A stretch of 64,000 nt of DNA. Origin: Polymyxa betae. Taxonomy: Eukaryota; Endomyxa; Phytomyxea; Plasmodiophorida; Plasmodiophoridae. Under the pieces are notes generated by a model. The model was not told where the DNA came from. It was given only the letters and a program-made list of their open reading frames with translations, and did not search any database. Shown piece after piece: positions 34,003 to 47,098 of this stretch (its first letter is position 1; every line of letters starts with the position of its first letter). The position numbers and the translations under genes are program-made. The stretch is taken from contig RBZT01000441.1 of NCBI GenBank assembly GCA_003693705.1, positions 1-64,000 of the forward strand. Reading direction: 5' to 3'.

Positions 34003-35250
34003 ATGCGAAAACTCGACTTGATTCGGACTCGAGCCTGGGTTTCTGAGAATTTATTTTCGGGCAATCGTCATCACCAATCCGGGCCCGAATCTGACGTTCT
34101 CCGATATGCTAAACACGATGCCGGTGTCCATTTCGATGCAGCGCCAACACAGACGCGGGTCCATGGCCGGAGTCAGAGCGGCAAAAGGTCGCCTTCCCGA
34201 GCAATTCCAATGTTTCGCCCATTCGATATTGTCAATACACAATTGCCTTCAGACGAGTAAGTCCTGATTCGTTCACAACAGAAAAGAACGTGACCGTTTC
34301 GCCCATATTCAACTAATATCTGACTCTCTCCAGTCTGTATGGTGGCACTATTCTTAATGCTAAAATTGCTACCCGCAGCCGGTTATCGCATGAATCGATC
34401 ATTGGTCAGGAAAAGACCCATGAGAAGATTTACATTCGAGCTTGTCCCTCGGATTGAAATGTAGCTGGCTCTGAGTGGGAAGCTCGCTCAGATCAATGCT
34501 AAATACGAAGAGGCCCTCATGGAGGGTGATATAAGAAAATGGAACGTCATCAGGTGCGTAAACAGATTTAACGAGTGCAGAGGCTTCTTGTGCAAGACAA
34601 CAACGAGAGATCCTATTACATCAATGCCCATGATGAGAATAGACGCATTCTGTATTACAAAACGGCAGGCAAAAGTTGCAGGAACATCAGGATAACGCTA
34701 AGCAGCGACATTCTCAGGAAGAAGTCGAAATGCAGTATTTGGAATCATGGAAGCAGCAGAAAGCGCCAAAGGGAAAGGCGTCTGGCGCTTGCAGAGGCAG
34801 ATGGCTGAAAAAGAGGGTGAACGCTGGTCTGCTGTCGAACGTGCCATCAACAAGCGCTATTGACGCCTATGGCAACATGGGATTTGGGCAGGACTTGCCT
34901 CTGCCAGATCCCATGGATCGTGTTCGTTTCCTTGAACCGTCGGCCAGCATTCATGTAGTATTTCATCAGCCCTACAAGGATATGCATGTCCACGCAGAAA
35001 ACGACAATCACGCCCATCGATTGTACGAGGATAGTTAAATTCCAATCTCCACCGACTTTACTGAAATGTCAAATGAGCCATCAAATTCGAAATCGACGGC
35101 CCATTCGCTCTCGATGATGATCCGAACGTCATGCTGGAACTTTACAACAGTGCTCAAAACGATATTGGCCAGAAAGATGTTGTCTTCGACAATCGGCCAT
35201 CGACCTTCTACAAGAGGCTCGAAAATGCTTTTAGTTTAGGACCAATATGA
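34003..35250 (+). CDS. Hypothetical multi-exon protein with a coiled-coil middle
   Basis: Exon 1 (34003-about 34258) ends at a consensus GTAAGT donor; the next exon continues as DLYGGTILNAKIATRSRL. Later pieces are LAQINAKYEEALMEGDIRKW, HQDNAKQRHSQEEVEMQYLE and FLEPSASIHVVFHQPYKDM. The last intron joins RLYED to TIKFEIDGPFALDDDPNVM and then stop TGA at 35250. Exon joins between 34.4 and 34.9 kb are unresolved. No family is recognised. It looks like a helical scaffold with a globular C-terminus. Confidence 0.5.
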
Positions 35251-35348
35251 ATAAAACTCAATCTCACAAAGGTATCGAAATGTTTATGAAAAGTTCCTAA
35301 TAAAGACAGTAAAGATGATGCTCAGGACAGAATTACTATACAATAATC

Positions 35349-37394
<2,046 letters not shown>

Positions 37395-37806
37395 GGCTGA
37401 AACCGAACGAACGAAAGGTGAACTGAACAATGACCGTCAGCACCGGCCACGACAGCAGCAACGAGGGTCACCGTACCTGGAACGACTGAGCAGACGGTGT
37501 CCAGCAGCAAGCATAAAAGAATGTGGATTCGGCCGGACGAGGAGGAAGTCGATGTGTGAGATCGACTAAAGCAACAGCACAATGAGAGACAGCCACTAGA
37601 TCAACCCTTCCTCTATTAGACCGTCACGGACCTGTCAAAAAGTGCGCCACTTGCCAGCACAGGCCTCTAGGGTTTGCAGGCTGGGCCTCGAGGGTTTGCA
37701 GGCTGAAGGCAGCCACAATTTTGCTTCAGGCTGCCCGCTTGCTCGAATCAGAGCAACCGGCCATACTCTGCATTAATGGCAAGCCAATGTTAGCATTGTG
37801 AGGCTA
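37395..37806. other. Spacer between DBP2 start and MAP2K end
   Basis: 412 bases, upstream of DBP2. It contains the 22-bp tandem duplication described separately. No gene is supported; open frames here are extensions of the antisense of the Gly-rich DBP2 exon. Confidence 0.55.
37662..37705. repeat. 22-bp tandem duplication with AGGGTTT core
   Basis: GGCCTCTAGGGTTTGCAGGC plus TG at 37662-37683 is repeated at 37684-37705 with one change (T to G at the seventh base). Each copy contains AGGGTTT, part of the plant-type telomere heptamer, and the pair lies about 270 bp upstream of the DBP2 ATG. Confidence 0.85.
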
Positions 37807-39296
37807 TCATTGTGGTTTATAGTTTTTGGTCAATTCATGATTGTACTCGTTCTTCCTGGATTCGATATGTTGTTGGACGACAAAGATCGGTAGATTGAGC
37901 GACGCCGCCAGGCTGTCATAATCGGCACAGCAATGGTACTCCTTCACAATGGCAGCGACCTGGTTCAAATCGTCGATATCTGCAAACGATAGTGGCGCCA
38001 TTTCCCAAGGCCAGCGATACTGTAAATCTTCAATGTCGCATTCGTTCAGCCAAGGATGTGCCAGAAGGCGTTCAGCGCTCCATCGCTCTTCCGGGTCCTT
38101 TTTCAGACATTTCGAGATGAAATTTCGAAACCCGACTGAGAATCGGCTTCGGGGTAAAACCGGAGGCGGATCTTTGGTGATGGTCTGGAACACGTGAATG
38201 AAACCTTTATCAGCGTCGTGGTATGGAAATCTGCCAATAGCACAGGTAGCTAATGTCAATCCGAAGCTCCAAATATCAGCAGCATGGCTATACGGCTGCG
38301 ACTGAATCCTTTCTGGTGACATGAACACTTGCGTCCCGATAAACGTCTGTATGTATTCAACTTAGAAGATGGGAAAGCATCAATCGGAATTGAGTATCAC
38401 AGCGACAAAAATGCTTTACTTAAACGGTGAAATATAACGGCTACAAATACAGAAGACAATTGGTAAATGGGGAGAACATAAATTCGACCTGTGCATTCAT
38501 GAAGTCACCAAGCTCTCGAGCGATGCCGAAATCGGCGAGTTTGGCCTGGCCTGCTGAGTTGAGCAGAATATCTAAACAATATCAGTTAGAGCAATGTGAA
38601 CTTCCAGATACCTACTTGCTGGTTTAATATCGCGATGAAGCTTTCGACGAGAGTGCATATGTCGTAATCCAGTCAGGATCTGCTTCGAGATCCTTTGCAG
38701 AACGAGCTCAGGTAATGGCCCGATAGTATCAAGAACTTGCTGCAATGAACCTCTTCAAAGATGCAGGATTAGTTGGGCGATAACCAATGATATCGTATCA
38801 CTTGCCTGTTCATATACTCCAAGATCAGCATCGTATTACCTTGAGTGTAGAAAGCGCCATGAAATCCCACGATGTAAGGGCAGGACAGCGACGCGTATGT
38901 ATCCAGCTCTTTGATCAATTGATGGCGCTGCGATTGGATGTGAACTCCAACAGATTTCAATGCGAACACTTCGCAGGTGTTGATCTTCAGGGCTTTCGTC
39001 ACGGTGCCGCTGGCGCCCTTCCCAAGCGTCCCGAATGGGATGAAACGATCGGCGGCGCTTCCCTGATTCGAATCCGCTACGTTATGAACATCGCCTGAAC
39101 AAATCCCATTGGCGTCGATTCGATATCCCTTCATCTTCAGCGCTGTCGCTGTGATCTCGAACGATTGCTCGACGGACGGTTCATCAAGATTCAGAGCTGA
39201 CAGCTCAAAGGCGCTGCTGCGCCTGGAACCATGCGATTGTAATTGCAAGGCGGGCGGTCGAGGCGGAGCCGTCGAAACTGATGCCCCATTGAGCAT
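37807..39296 (-). CDS. MAP kinase kinase (STE7 type)
   Basis: Dual-specificity kinase that activates a MAP kinase. ATG 39296 (MLNGASVSTAPPRPPALQLQ), an N-terminal regulatory region, then GTLGKGASGTVTKAL (glycine loop), VFALKSVGV (VAIK Lys), NTMLILEYMN, RKLHRDIKPANILLN (catalytic HRD), KLADFGIARELGD (DFG), FIGTQVFMSPERI (P+1 loop and APE), IWSFGLTLATCAIGRFPY and LKKDPEERWSAERLLAHPWL. The activation segment NAQTFIGT carries one Thr where MEKs have S/T-x3-S/T, so activation may differ. A 60-residue C-terminal extension (WEMAPLSFADIDDLNQVAA) follows. Stop TGA 37807. Introns lie around 38.35-38.75 kb. Confidence 0.88.
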
Positions 39297-39689
39297 CAAA
39301 AGCTGAAGCGATCTCTGAAATCTGCAAGACGATTTGGAAGCCCCCCGGTGTAACTATCACCTTGCTATGCCTGCATGCCAATAAAGGGCAACACGTGCAA
39401 CACTTTCCAGATTGGACGCCGATTTATTCTTTACCCATATATATGGCTACATAGCGCCTTGGCAACAAAGCTCGGGAAGAGGAAATGAGCGATCATCCGA
39501 CCAAAAGTTCCGCACGAAACACCACTTTGGAAATCGCAATTTTGCGTTTATTTTTTTGAAGTTTTTGAAAGGTGCGCGACGGGATTTTGTCGTGCGTGCG
39601 TCTGTATTTAACCGTGGCCTTCTTCCATCAAGCCTTCACCGTACTTTCCTGAAAGACAGTGAGGTCTGGAAGGCGTCTGGTCCAGCCAT
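39297..39689. other. Shared spacer between divergent MAP2K and PHD genes
   Basis: 393 bases that must hold both promoters. No recognised element or gene. Confidence 0.55.
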
Positions 39690-40577
39690 ATGGAGCTCAC
39701 GGAGCAGTTGCATATCGAAATTGATACAAATCGCTCAATCCTGCCAGTTGGTGCCAACGGTGAGGGCTCCCTGTTCATCAAAGATGAGATCGAGCGTGTG
39801 CAAAAAGCGATAGAAGATGTTGGCCAGGCGCTGCAGGAACTACCGCCTCTTGAGATCACAACGCTCCCTTTGGCCCAATTAATGATTCGGAATGGAACCG
39901 AAGTCGGCATGATGTCTGAAGGCGATCTGCTGCAGGAGATCGCCAATGTCACTGCTGGCATACTTCGCTGTGATGAACTTTTGGCCGACAGCCCTTCGCC
40001 TGAACCGGATCTAACTGAATCGTTGAAGTCGCTGGCTCAGGAATTGCAGATTATCTCGGCTCAGGAAGCCTCAGCTGATGACGATCAGATTTACTGCCTC
40101 TGTAAACTTCCATACAGTGCTACTCGGTCCATGATTCAATGCGATTTTTGTGATAACTGGTATCATCTAATTTGCATCGGATTGTCTTTATTGCAATTAC
40201 CGACCACATATCAATGCCCGATATGCCAGACTGCAACAACTCGAAGAAGGCGTCGTTCTGATCCCTTGGATCTTCCTGAAAATATTACCCAGCCCGATGT
40301 TGATCTGAAATTCTGCGTCAAAGGCATCGATTGGATTCAAGAGGAAATCAGCAAAACCGAATCAGAATTGGCCAATGTCGTTGCTGGATTAGATGGCGTT
40401 GCCTCGGAGCTAGCAGTATTGGAACGAAATGAGAAAAACCGTGCTGCACGAGCGTCCAGAAAAGCAGCCAAAGAGCAAGCTATCAGGCATCAAAACGAGA
40501 TGCGTGCGGCTCAGGCCATTGAAGAACTGGACGCTGAAATGCCACCAAAGAGCCAAAGAAAAAGGCGGAGACGTTGA
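39690..40577 (+). CDS. PHD finger protein
   Basis: Intronless, 295 residues. The PHD zinc finger is at residues 148-193: IYCLCKLPYSATRSMIQCDF, then CDNWYHLICIGL and YQCPICQT, a full C4HC3 set with the Trp of the histone-tail aromatic cage (DNWYH). Such fingers read histone H3 tails. A helical N-terminal half precedes it (IERVQKAIEDVGQALQELP). After the finger is a long charged coiled coil (WIQEEISKTESELANVVAGL) and a strongly basic tail (KSQRKRRRR), probably a nuclear signal. It resembles ING or KDM5-type PHDs but lacks the ING N-terminal signature and a demethylase domain, so no gene name is given. Confidence 0.82.
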   Translation: MELTEQLHIEIDTNRSILPVGANGEGSLFIKDEIERVQKAIEDVGQALQELPPLEITTLPLAQLMIRNGTEVGMMSEGDLLQEIANVTAGILRCDELLADSPSPEPDLTESLKSLAQELQIISAQEASADDDQIYCLCKLPYSATRSMIQCDFCDNWYHLICIGLSLLQLPTTYQCPICQTATTRRRRRSDPLDLPENITQPDVDLKFCVKGIDWIQEEISKTESELANVVAGLDGVASELAVLERNEKNRAARASRKAAKEQAIRHQNEMRAAQAIEELDAEMPPKSQRKRRRR

Positions 40578-41064
40578 TCGTTTCTTAGGAATTATCTAAT
40601 TAAGCCTCTTATAAATTCACAGCGAGAGTTTGTATTATTACATCGAGATATATCATTTTTCGAATACGTATTCTATCATCAACGAGCGAACTGAAAGCTT
40701 GGCTTTGAAGCGTTGGTTCCAGTCTCAGACTGTCATCAGGTCAAACCGACGCAAGTTTCCGCTGTCTCGTGATGAAAGTCGAGCAAGCTTCTGCAATTGT
40801 CTGTTGCATTGTGATCGTAATCTGCTCTTATCATCTCTACCTGACCTCAATCCAGATCGATTACGCTTGGCAGCATGCCTCTTGATCCGCTAGAATAGAT
40901 AACCGTTAGGTTAAACGATATTTTGCTTTTGCACTGTTCACTCAGTAATCGTATTGCAGAGAACAAAATTAACTACTCAATCAATTCGAAGGTCTCGAAC
41001 AGATATCTGATATGACAGGGTGCGTATGAGAGAATCTTTTCTATATCATAAATAATAATAGGGC
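40578..41064. other. Convergent-gene spacer
   Basis: 487 bases between two converging genes. It has A/T-rich stretches suited to 3' UTRs and an 87-codon frame (40630-40893) that looks unlike a protein. Nothing else is recognised. Confidence 0.5.
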
Positions 41065-42227
41065 TCAAATCGATGAAGACGGTTTCCCTATCAGGGCTAA
41101 TACATTGTTAGGGTCAGGGGACAATTCGGAATCCTGCAAATGGCTCTCAAATTTCACGACGAATTCTTGAGCCTTCTTGTGGATCATGGTCTTAATCAGA
41201 GCTTGCAGTGAACTTCGCAGCATTCCGACCGAATCGGAAACTTGATAACAGACCTTCCTGGTCATGCAGGTCCAATCCGGATTTGATCGGTCTCTCTGGA
41301 TCTCGCATATGTCCATAACAGTGACGTAATTCCTCGACGAGATATTACATGAATGAACACGAAATGTCAGATTTTCTGGGTTCCAGACCGAGCGCTCACT
41401 AATCTCGACATCGGATACGCCACCCAGCGCCGATCTCACGAAGTAGGGAGGGTTGAATTGAAGTCGCACGGCCCGTTGAATGAGATGATCTGCGGCGAGC
41501 GATACCTTGTTATCGATCAGCTCAGCAGTGAGCTTGGGCATATAATCGCTGCCGAAGAACGTCCAGTAGTTATGCACTGCTGAACAGATATCAACCTTGA
41601 ATGTAGCCGATACTGGTCCAATCCAATGATATGTGTTAGAAGGCAAAGGAGGAGGACGTCCCAGAAACAGAACTGGAATCCGACTGGTGCTATCCCCGTC
41701 TATATCGGGTTTGTCACTGGATGAAGGCAATTTCAACGGTGTCCGAATTGCAGCGCTTGTTGAATGGGGCTTGTCGTCTTCCAATTCGGACACTGATGGT
41801 AAGGAGACGCCGACAGATCGTAAGGACATCCAGACCATCACCATATGAATCATAACTATGATATCGACAAATTAATGGAAACGTTCCTTGATAAGGAGCT
41901 AATAAATATACCTAAAAGCTGTGAGTCTCCTGGTGATACGATCCAGGCTAACAGTATGGAGATGACGAGTATCAGAAATTCGAACAGCACTCTCACAAGC
42001 GATAAATCGTCTGGTATTCGTGGCCTAAGCACAAGATGTGTTGTCCGTTGAGCGCTAACAGAGCCTGATTCTGCTTCATTGTGGTTTCCAACCAACGAAA
42101 CCGAGTCGGCTGAATCCTGGGCGGAGGAATGATGCGGACGTCGGCGTCGTCGACGCAACTCTCGGAAACCGACGAATCCGATTACGCCTCCAACCGCAGT
42201 CAAGAACATGACCGCCAGCGGTCTCAT
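41065..42227 (-). CDS. PRELI/MSF1-like domain protein with N-terminal membrane segments
   Basis: Exon 1 from ATG 42227 encodes a hydrophobic start (MRPLAVMFLTAVGGVIGFVG), an Arg-rich loop and a second helix (VLFEFLILVISILLAWIVSP). An intron near 41855-41910 joins it to exon 2, which has a third hydrophobic run (MIHMVMVWMSL), a Pro/Ser linker, and then about 170 residues with the PRELI pattern: FGSDYMPKLTAELID, LTFRVHSCNISSRNYVTVMD, and NPDWTCMTRKVCYQV. PRELI proteins shuttle phospholipids in the mitochondrial intermembrane space and are normally soluble, so the membrane helices are unusual. Stop at 41065. A START-like domain is the alternative. Confidence 0.55.
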
Positions 42228-42451
42228 CGTTATCGGAGTGGTTGTTTAAGTGGAGAACTGTCAAGCTGTCTTCGAAACCCTCCGTTCCGGACATTCAAAT
42301 CTCCAACGCACTTAATGAAACAGCGTAGCAGTTCTGGCAAAGAGCAGTAGAAAAAGTGCTGGAAAGCGGCGCAGTTTTACCGGTACAAAGCTGAGCGAAC
42401 TCACTTGTTTAATCTTCATTAGAACAGGGTCGGCATTTTGATCGCCCCAGG

Positions 42452-43546
42452 ATGGCTTCTGCTAGCGCCAAAGGAATCGCTGCTCATTACGATAAGATTG
42501 CACAAGCAGGACATGGTCGAAATCGCCGATCCGAGGTTGTAACGATCGCTTATGAACTCTCCTGATCTGAACCTAATCTAGAACGATTGTGCTCACCTTC
42601 GTAAACTGAATAACTGGGTGAAATCTGTACAGATTATTAACTTGGTCAAGAACGGCGATTGTGTATTGGATTATTGCTCTGGGAAAGGTGGTGACCTCGG
42701 GAAATATGCTAAAAGGAGCATCGGGTGTGTTCAAGTGTCGACTCCTTATTTCAGCTTATTTCTTTAATCAGATACTATGTCGGCTGCGACATATCGTATG
42801 AATCTGCTAAAGAAGCTGTTAAAAGATATAACAGTTTCAATCCATCTTTCGGGGCCCTGCTTCTAACCGGCGATGGCTTTTCTATGGATCTCAATAGCGT
42901 CCTGCCGAGTGATATTCGCTTCAATGCCGTCTCTTGTCAATTCTCTCTACATTATGCGTTCGAATCTGAGCAACGAGTACGTTGCTGTCTTCGAAATGTT
43001 TCGTGTCGCCTGGTCCCTGGTGGCTACTTCTTCGGAACTCTTCCCGATTCCAACGTGATTGTCAGCCGTATGCGGGCTAAACGATCAACTAACCCTAAAG
43101 CACGATCGTTTGGGAACGATTTTTTCAAAATCAGTATTGAAGACCCGGAAGCCTTCGACAAAGGTCGGATCCTGAAATCAAATCCATTCGGACATCAGTA
43201 TCTATTCGATCTAAATGATGCTGTTAACTCCTGTTCTGAATGGTTGGTGCCTAAGAGCGTCTTGGTCGCCATGGCCCAAGAGTATGGCCTGGAGCTCGTC
43301 TACTGGAAGAATCTGCACCAGTTCTTCGTGTTGCATTCATCGGCACCGGATCGCCCGGAAACTTTCGCTCTACTGAACCAAATGAAGGTCGCCGATAAGG
43401 ATGGGCATATTCCATTGCAGGAATTCAACATCGCAGGGCTATACGTGGCATTCGCGTTTAGGAAGATTGGTCAGGAAAATTCCGAATCTTCGCGAATTAG
43501 GAAGCCTTTCTGTGCTCTTTCTGTAAATGATATTATACAAGTTTGA
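42452..43546 (+). CDS. RNMT: mRNA cap guanine-N7 methyltransferase
   Basis: Methylates the cap guanine of pre-mRNA using SAM. ATG 42452 gives MASASAKGIAAHYDKIAQAG. Two short introns bring in LRKLNNWVKSVQIINLV, then the SAM-binding motif VLDYCSGKGGDLGKY, then YVGCDISYESAKEAV. The cap-binding and core blocks follow: NAVSCQFSLHYAFESE, LVPGGYFFGTLPDSNVI, GHQYLFDLNDAV and LELVYWKNLHQFF. The DCSGKGGD, CQFS.HY and GT.PD motifs are diagnostic. It is a free-standing enzyme, as in fungi and animals, not fused to the guanylyltransferase. The C-terminus ends normally at 43546. Confidence 0.95.
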
Positions 43547-43825
43547 TGTTGTTTGCCCAGCTTCTTTTTATTATATAACGTCGCCCGTCGTGATATCCAG
43601 ACATCGTTTTGCAACACAAAAAATCTCACAGCTAAACAAGTGCGCGGTAAAAAAATCACATTTCACTCCAGTATCTTCCTCTGGTATTTTTCGCAGGTTT
43701 TGTTACTTTTATCAACTGGCAACTGCGCTTACTTCTACCACCGGTACTTTTTCCATGGTCTCGTCGTCTCGAGCTAGATAGAGGTCGACGTAAGCTCTGC
43801 TCACACTGCTAAAGCTTTCCGCCAC

Positions 43826-44264
43826 ATGGGCAACTCGACGTCGGTTGATGCCGACGCCGATGATGTGAACAAGAAAAAATCAGCAGCCGCTGGTGCGGAC
43901 GACCCCAATGGCAGTCTGTTTGGGAAAATCTACGACAGCGTCGTGGATGGTCTCAGCAAAGCAACAGGATTTTTAGGCGGTGAAGATCGGGACTCGTTAA
44001 CCAACCAATCGTAGGTAATGTTTTCAGTAGATATTCACTGTTAATAATGCTGAACTGTTTAGACATCGTAAACGAAAACGCAGAAGACCATCAGGGTCAG
44101 GTGTTGGCCAAATACTTCGAGACGATCCTCTACAACAGAGCCATGCCCAAGGTATTCCAGATAATCGCATCTACGATAGCGATGGTGATGCCGCTGACGA
44201 ATTCTATGTGGTCGATCCGTCCGATAATGTATGCAAAAGAAAGTACCCGACCGCAGCATACTAA
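43826..44264 (+). CDS. Small, probably myristoylated hypothetical protein
   Basis: ATG 43826 in good context gives MGNSTSVDADADDVNKKKS: Gly2 followed by NSTS is a good N-myristoylation site. A helix (LFGKIYDSVVDGLSKATGF) follows. A short intron near 44012-44060 joins to HRKRKRRRPSGSG, a basic patch, then an acidic end (DNRIYDSDGDAADEFYVVD). A stop lies at 44262-44264, but the last exon could splice onward, because TACTAAAC, a branch-point-like sequence, overlaps the stop. No family is recognised. A membrane-tethered adaptor is plausible. Confidence 0.5.
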
Positions 44265-44725
44265 ACATACTTTTGTAAACGTCATGGCCTGACTTACATT
44301 CATATCTCCTTCTGTATCTATTATCAATACTAATTTCTTTGACATTCTGTAAAACCATCTTCAATACAAGCTTGGCGTTGTGTTAGATCGCCAAGGATCA
44401 TCAGAAATAAACTCATCTTTGAGCAAGTCCGCACGCAGGCTTCTCATCATCGGCACGTTTTGCGGCCAAGTCTGTGCGCCGTCCGAAAAATAACCGAGAC
44501 CATCAGCGATTTCGCTGAATCCTCTTGACCTGCCCGAGTCGAATCAACAAAACATAACGCTCTGGTGCTTGACGTTGACATTCCTATATCATGGCATAAC
44601 TGACGTTATCCTGCTTGTATTGGCAAAAATGTAGTAAAGCTTCAGTTGTCTTTAAGCGGGAAATGTTTCTTAGCCAATGACAATGTGAGCTAGCAATCGG
44701 TGACGGCCATCACATGATAGGACCA
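44265..44725. other. Spacer, possibly including 3' exon of the preceding gene
   Basis: 461 bases. Around 44400-44520 one frame is rich in Ser, Arg and Lys (SSSARFAAKSVRRPKNNRDH) and could be a 3' exon of the small myristoylated protein. Otherwise nothing. Confidence 0.35.
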
Positions 44726-45738
44726 TCATTGCTCTAAACCATTTATATAAAGAATAAATATCAATCTAACAATATAGCAGATCATTGACGCGAGCTGTTG
44801 CGAGAAGATGGGATCAAGCGACGCCCTGCCATAGCAACAATGAGCTAAAATCCCATACAGAATAGAAGAACCCATTACCTGAGTCATTGTCTGTCTTAGA
44901 CATGATTGGCATTGATCTGACGGTTGCTGTAAAGCACAGACACACCTGAGATTTGGTATCCACAGGTCAAACGCATCATGCGACTCCTCCCCGAACTCCA
45001 GCGTCGTGCTGATCCTTGCGCGTTTCGCCTCTCGATTCTCATCACATTCTTTGTCGTCATCGTCGGTCTTCACTCGCTGTCGAATCACGACCCCGTTCCG
45101 AATACAGAATGGCACCTGTTCGCTGATCTGTTCGCCACAGCGCAGGCCCTGGGACCGGACGACGACCTCGACCGATGGCCGCCTCAGACGACGTCGATCG
45201 TGCTTGATCGGTGTCAGCGGTGCGATTCGCGTCTCAATGCAGTGCGAGCTGAAGATGGGCGACGACGTCAGCATGATGGTATGGGGCGAATACGTTAGGC
45301 GCGGCATCGTCGTGATGCAAGATGGGGGCGTCTGAGGCTTGCATTCGTCTTCATCGCCGTCGTCGTCGTCGTCGCGACTATCTTGCCGGGCGGGTGAATC
45401 GGCGTTGACAGCGGCTCGGACCAGGTCGTTGATGGACGGCATCGAGGTCGGCGGCCATAAACCGGTATGATCGGGAGGAGAGGCGATACGTTCGGCAGGG
45501 ACCGGTACGACAACGACGGGCGTCGGGGGTTTCGCCGACAGATTCGTTCCAGCCGACCGAGACAGCACGTATAGGGGTCGCCGCTTGGTGCGGATATCGA
45601 CGTCCGGGCCCGGACCTTGAAGGACGCACAATCTGTTTGGGGGTTCGTTGGTATCGGGTCCGGGACTTTATACCAGCCACCATCCGGTGTCCAGCATTCA
45701 TGTCGTTTAGCTGCTGGTGCAATGTTTGGATGAAGCAT
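44726..45738 (-). CDS. Hypothetical low-complexity protein
   Basis: ATG 45738 opens MLHPNIAPAAKRHECWTPDG with GGWYKVPDPIPTNP; in another frame a 300-codon open stretch runs 45631-44726, with Pro/Val- and Asp-rich segments (VVVVPVPAERIASPPDH, RQDSRDDDDDGDED) and a later part with Cys pairs (LRCVCALQQPSDQCQSC). An intron near 45620 probably joins the two. The Asp/Arg-rich composition suggests a disordered nuclear protein, but no family is recognised and the exact exon structure is uncertain. Its start lies 67 bases beyond the MOCS3 stop, on the same strand. Confidence 0.45.
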
Positions 45739-45805
45739 CAAGACCCTCTATCAGATGCTCTAGTTCAACTATGCGACCAGTATTCAGATATGGTGAATTT
45801 GCGCT

Positions 45806-47098
45806 TTAATAAATGGGCATTTCTGGATCGACAGCTTTCGACCATTGAGTTAATCCACCTTGAACATTAACTACAGATCGTACTCCAGCACGTTGAAGAC
45901 ACAAGGTTGCCTTCTGCGATAGGAATCCTCTCCTACATATACAATAGATAGTACGACCATCTTCAACAAGCTCCTGCTGCATCTTCACATCTGCTTGCAG
46001 TGATTTCAAAGGGATGTTTCGGGCTCCATTCAGTGAGCAGATCTCGAACTGATGCGGATCACGAACATCCAGAATAATGATTCCAGGTCGGGATCTCTGT
46101 TTTTCAAATTCCTCCACTGTTACATGCTCGATCTCCTCACGTACAGCAGTCGAACATGAGACCGCCGTCACCGTCATCGGTGATGTGATCGTTGGTGTAT
46201 CACCACAAACAGCACAGTTCGGGTCACGTCCTCTCAGTCGTACGACCCGCGACGTCATACTGGCTCCATCGAACAGCAGCCATCTGCCTATCAATGGCTC
46301 TCCAACACCAGCGACAACTTTCATAACTTCTAGAGCCTGTAGTGTTCCTATGATCCCAGGAATGGGCCCCAACACCCCAGCACTATTACAATCGCCAACA
46401 GCACCGGGAGGCGGTGGTACTGGAAACACACATCGATAGCAGCACGATCCAGGCCACCTGTATAAAACCAATTCAAACAGCGATCATCGCAGGCAAGGCC
46501 GTACCGACCCATAGACGGTCAGCTGGCCCTCGAGACCCAAAGCACTGCCGCATACGATCGGCTTCTTTGTCAGAACGCCGACATCGTTAATCAGGTACCG
46601 TGTGGCGACATTATCGGTGGCGTCCACCAGAACTATAAGGAGCGCTTATTGATGATAATCACGGGAGCCGATCCTAGAAAACATACCATCGTAATCGGAG
46701 ACCAGATCGAGGGCGTTATCGGCGTCGAAACGGACGCAATAGGCGCGGATGTCGACGAGCGGGTTTCGGTCCAGGGCGGCGCGGCGCAGAGACTCGGCCT
46801 TAGGCGTGCCGACACGGTCATGACGATGTGCGACCTGGCGATGGAGGTTGGAGACCTCGACGAGATCATGGTCGACGACCCCAATACGTCCGACCCCAGC
46901 ACCAGCTAGATAGAGAACTGCTGGACAGCCGAGACCACCCGCTCCTATAACAAGAACCCTAGACTGGGAGAGACGGGACTGGGCCCCAGGACCCCAACAC
47001 CCCAACACCATCTGGCGACCATATCTCTCGATTTCGTCATTCGTCAAAGGACATTGACGGAACCCAGAGCGGGCGTCGGAGTCGCTGTCGCCCGGCAT
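45806..47098 (-). CDS. MOCS3: Adenylyltransferase/sulfurtransferase MOCS3 (UBA4)
   Basis: E1-like enzyme that activates URM1 and MOCS2A for tRNA wobble-uridine thiolation and molybdopterin synthesis. Start ATG 47098. The E1 domain has [20 protein letters not shown], the nucleotide-binding [52 protein letters not shown] and a CxxC zinc pair (DPNCAVCG). The E1 catalytic Cys lies in [17 protein letters not shown]-terminal rhodanese domain follows ([17 protein letters not shown]) with the active Cys in [14 protein letters not shown], and ends with [17 protein letters not shown]. Two short introns split the E1 domain. The dual-domain layout is the MOCS3/UBA4 signature. Confidence 0.94.
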
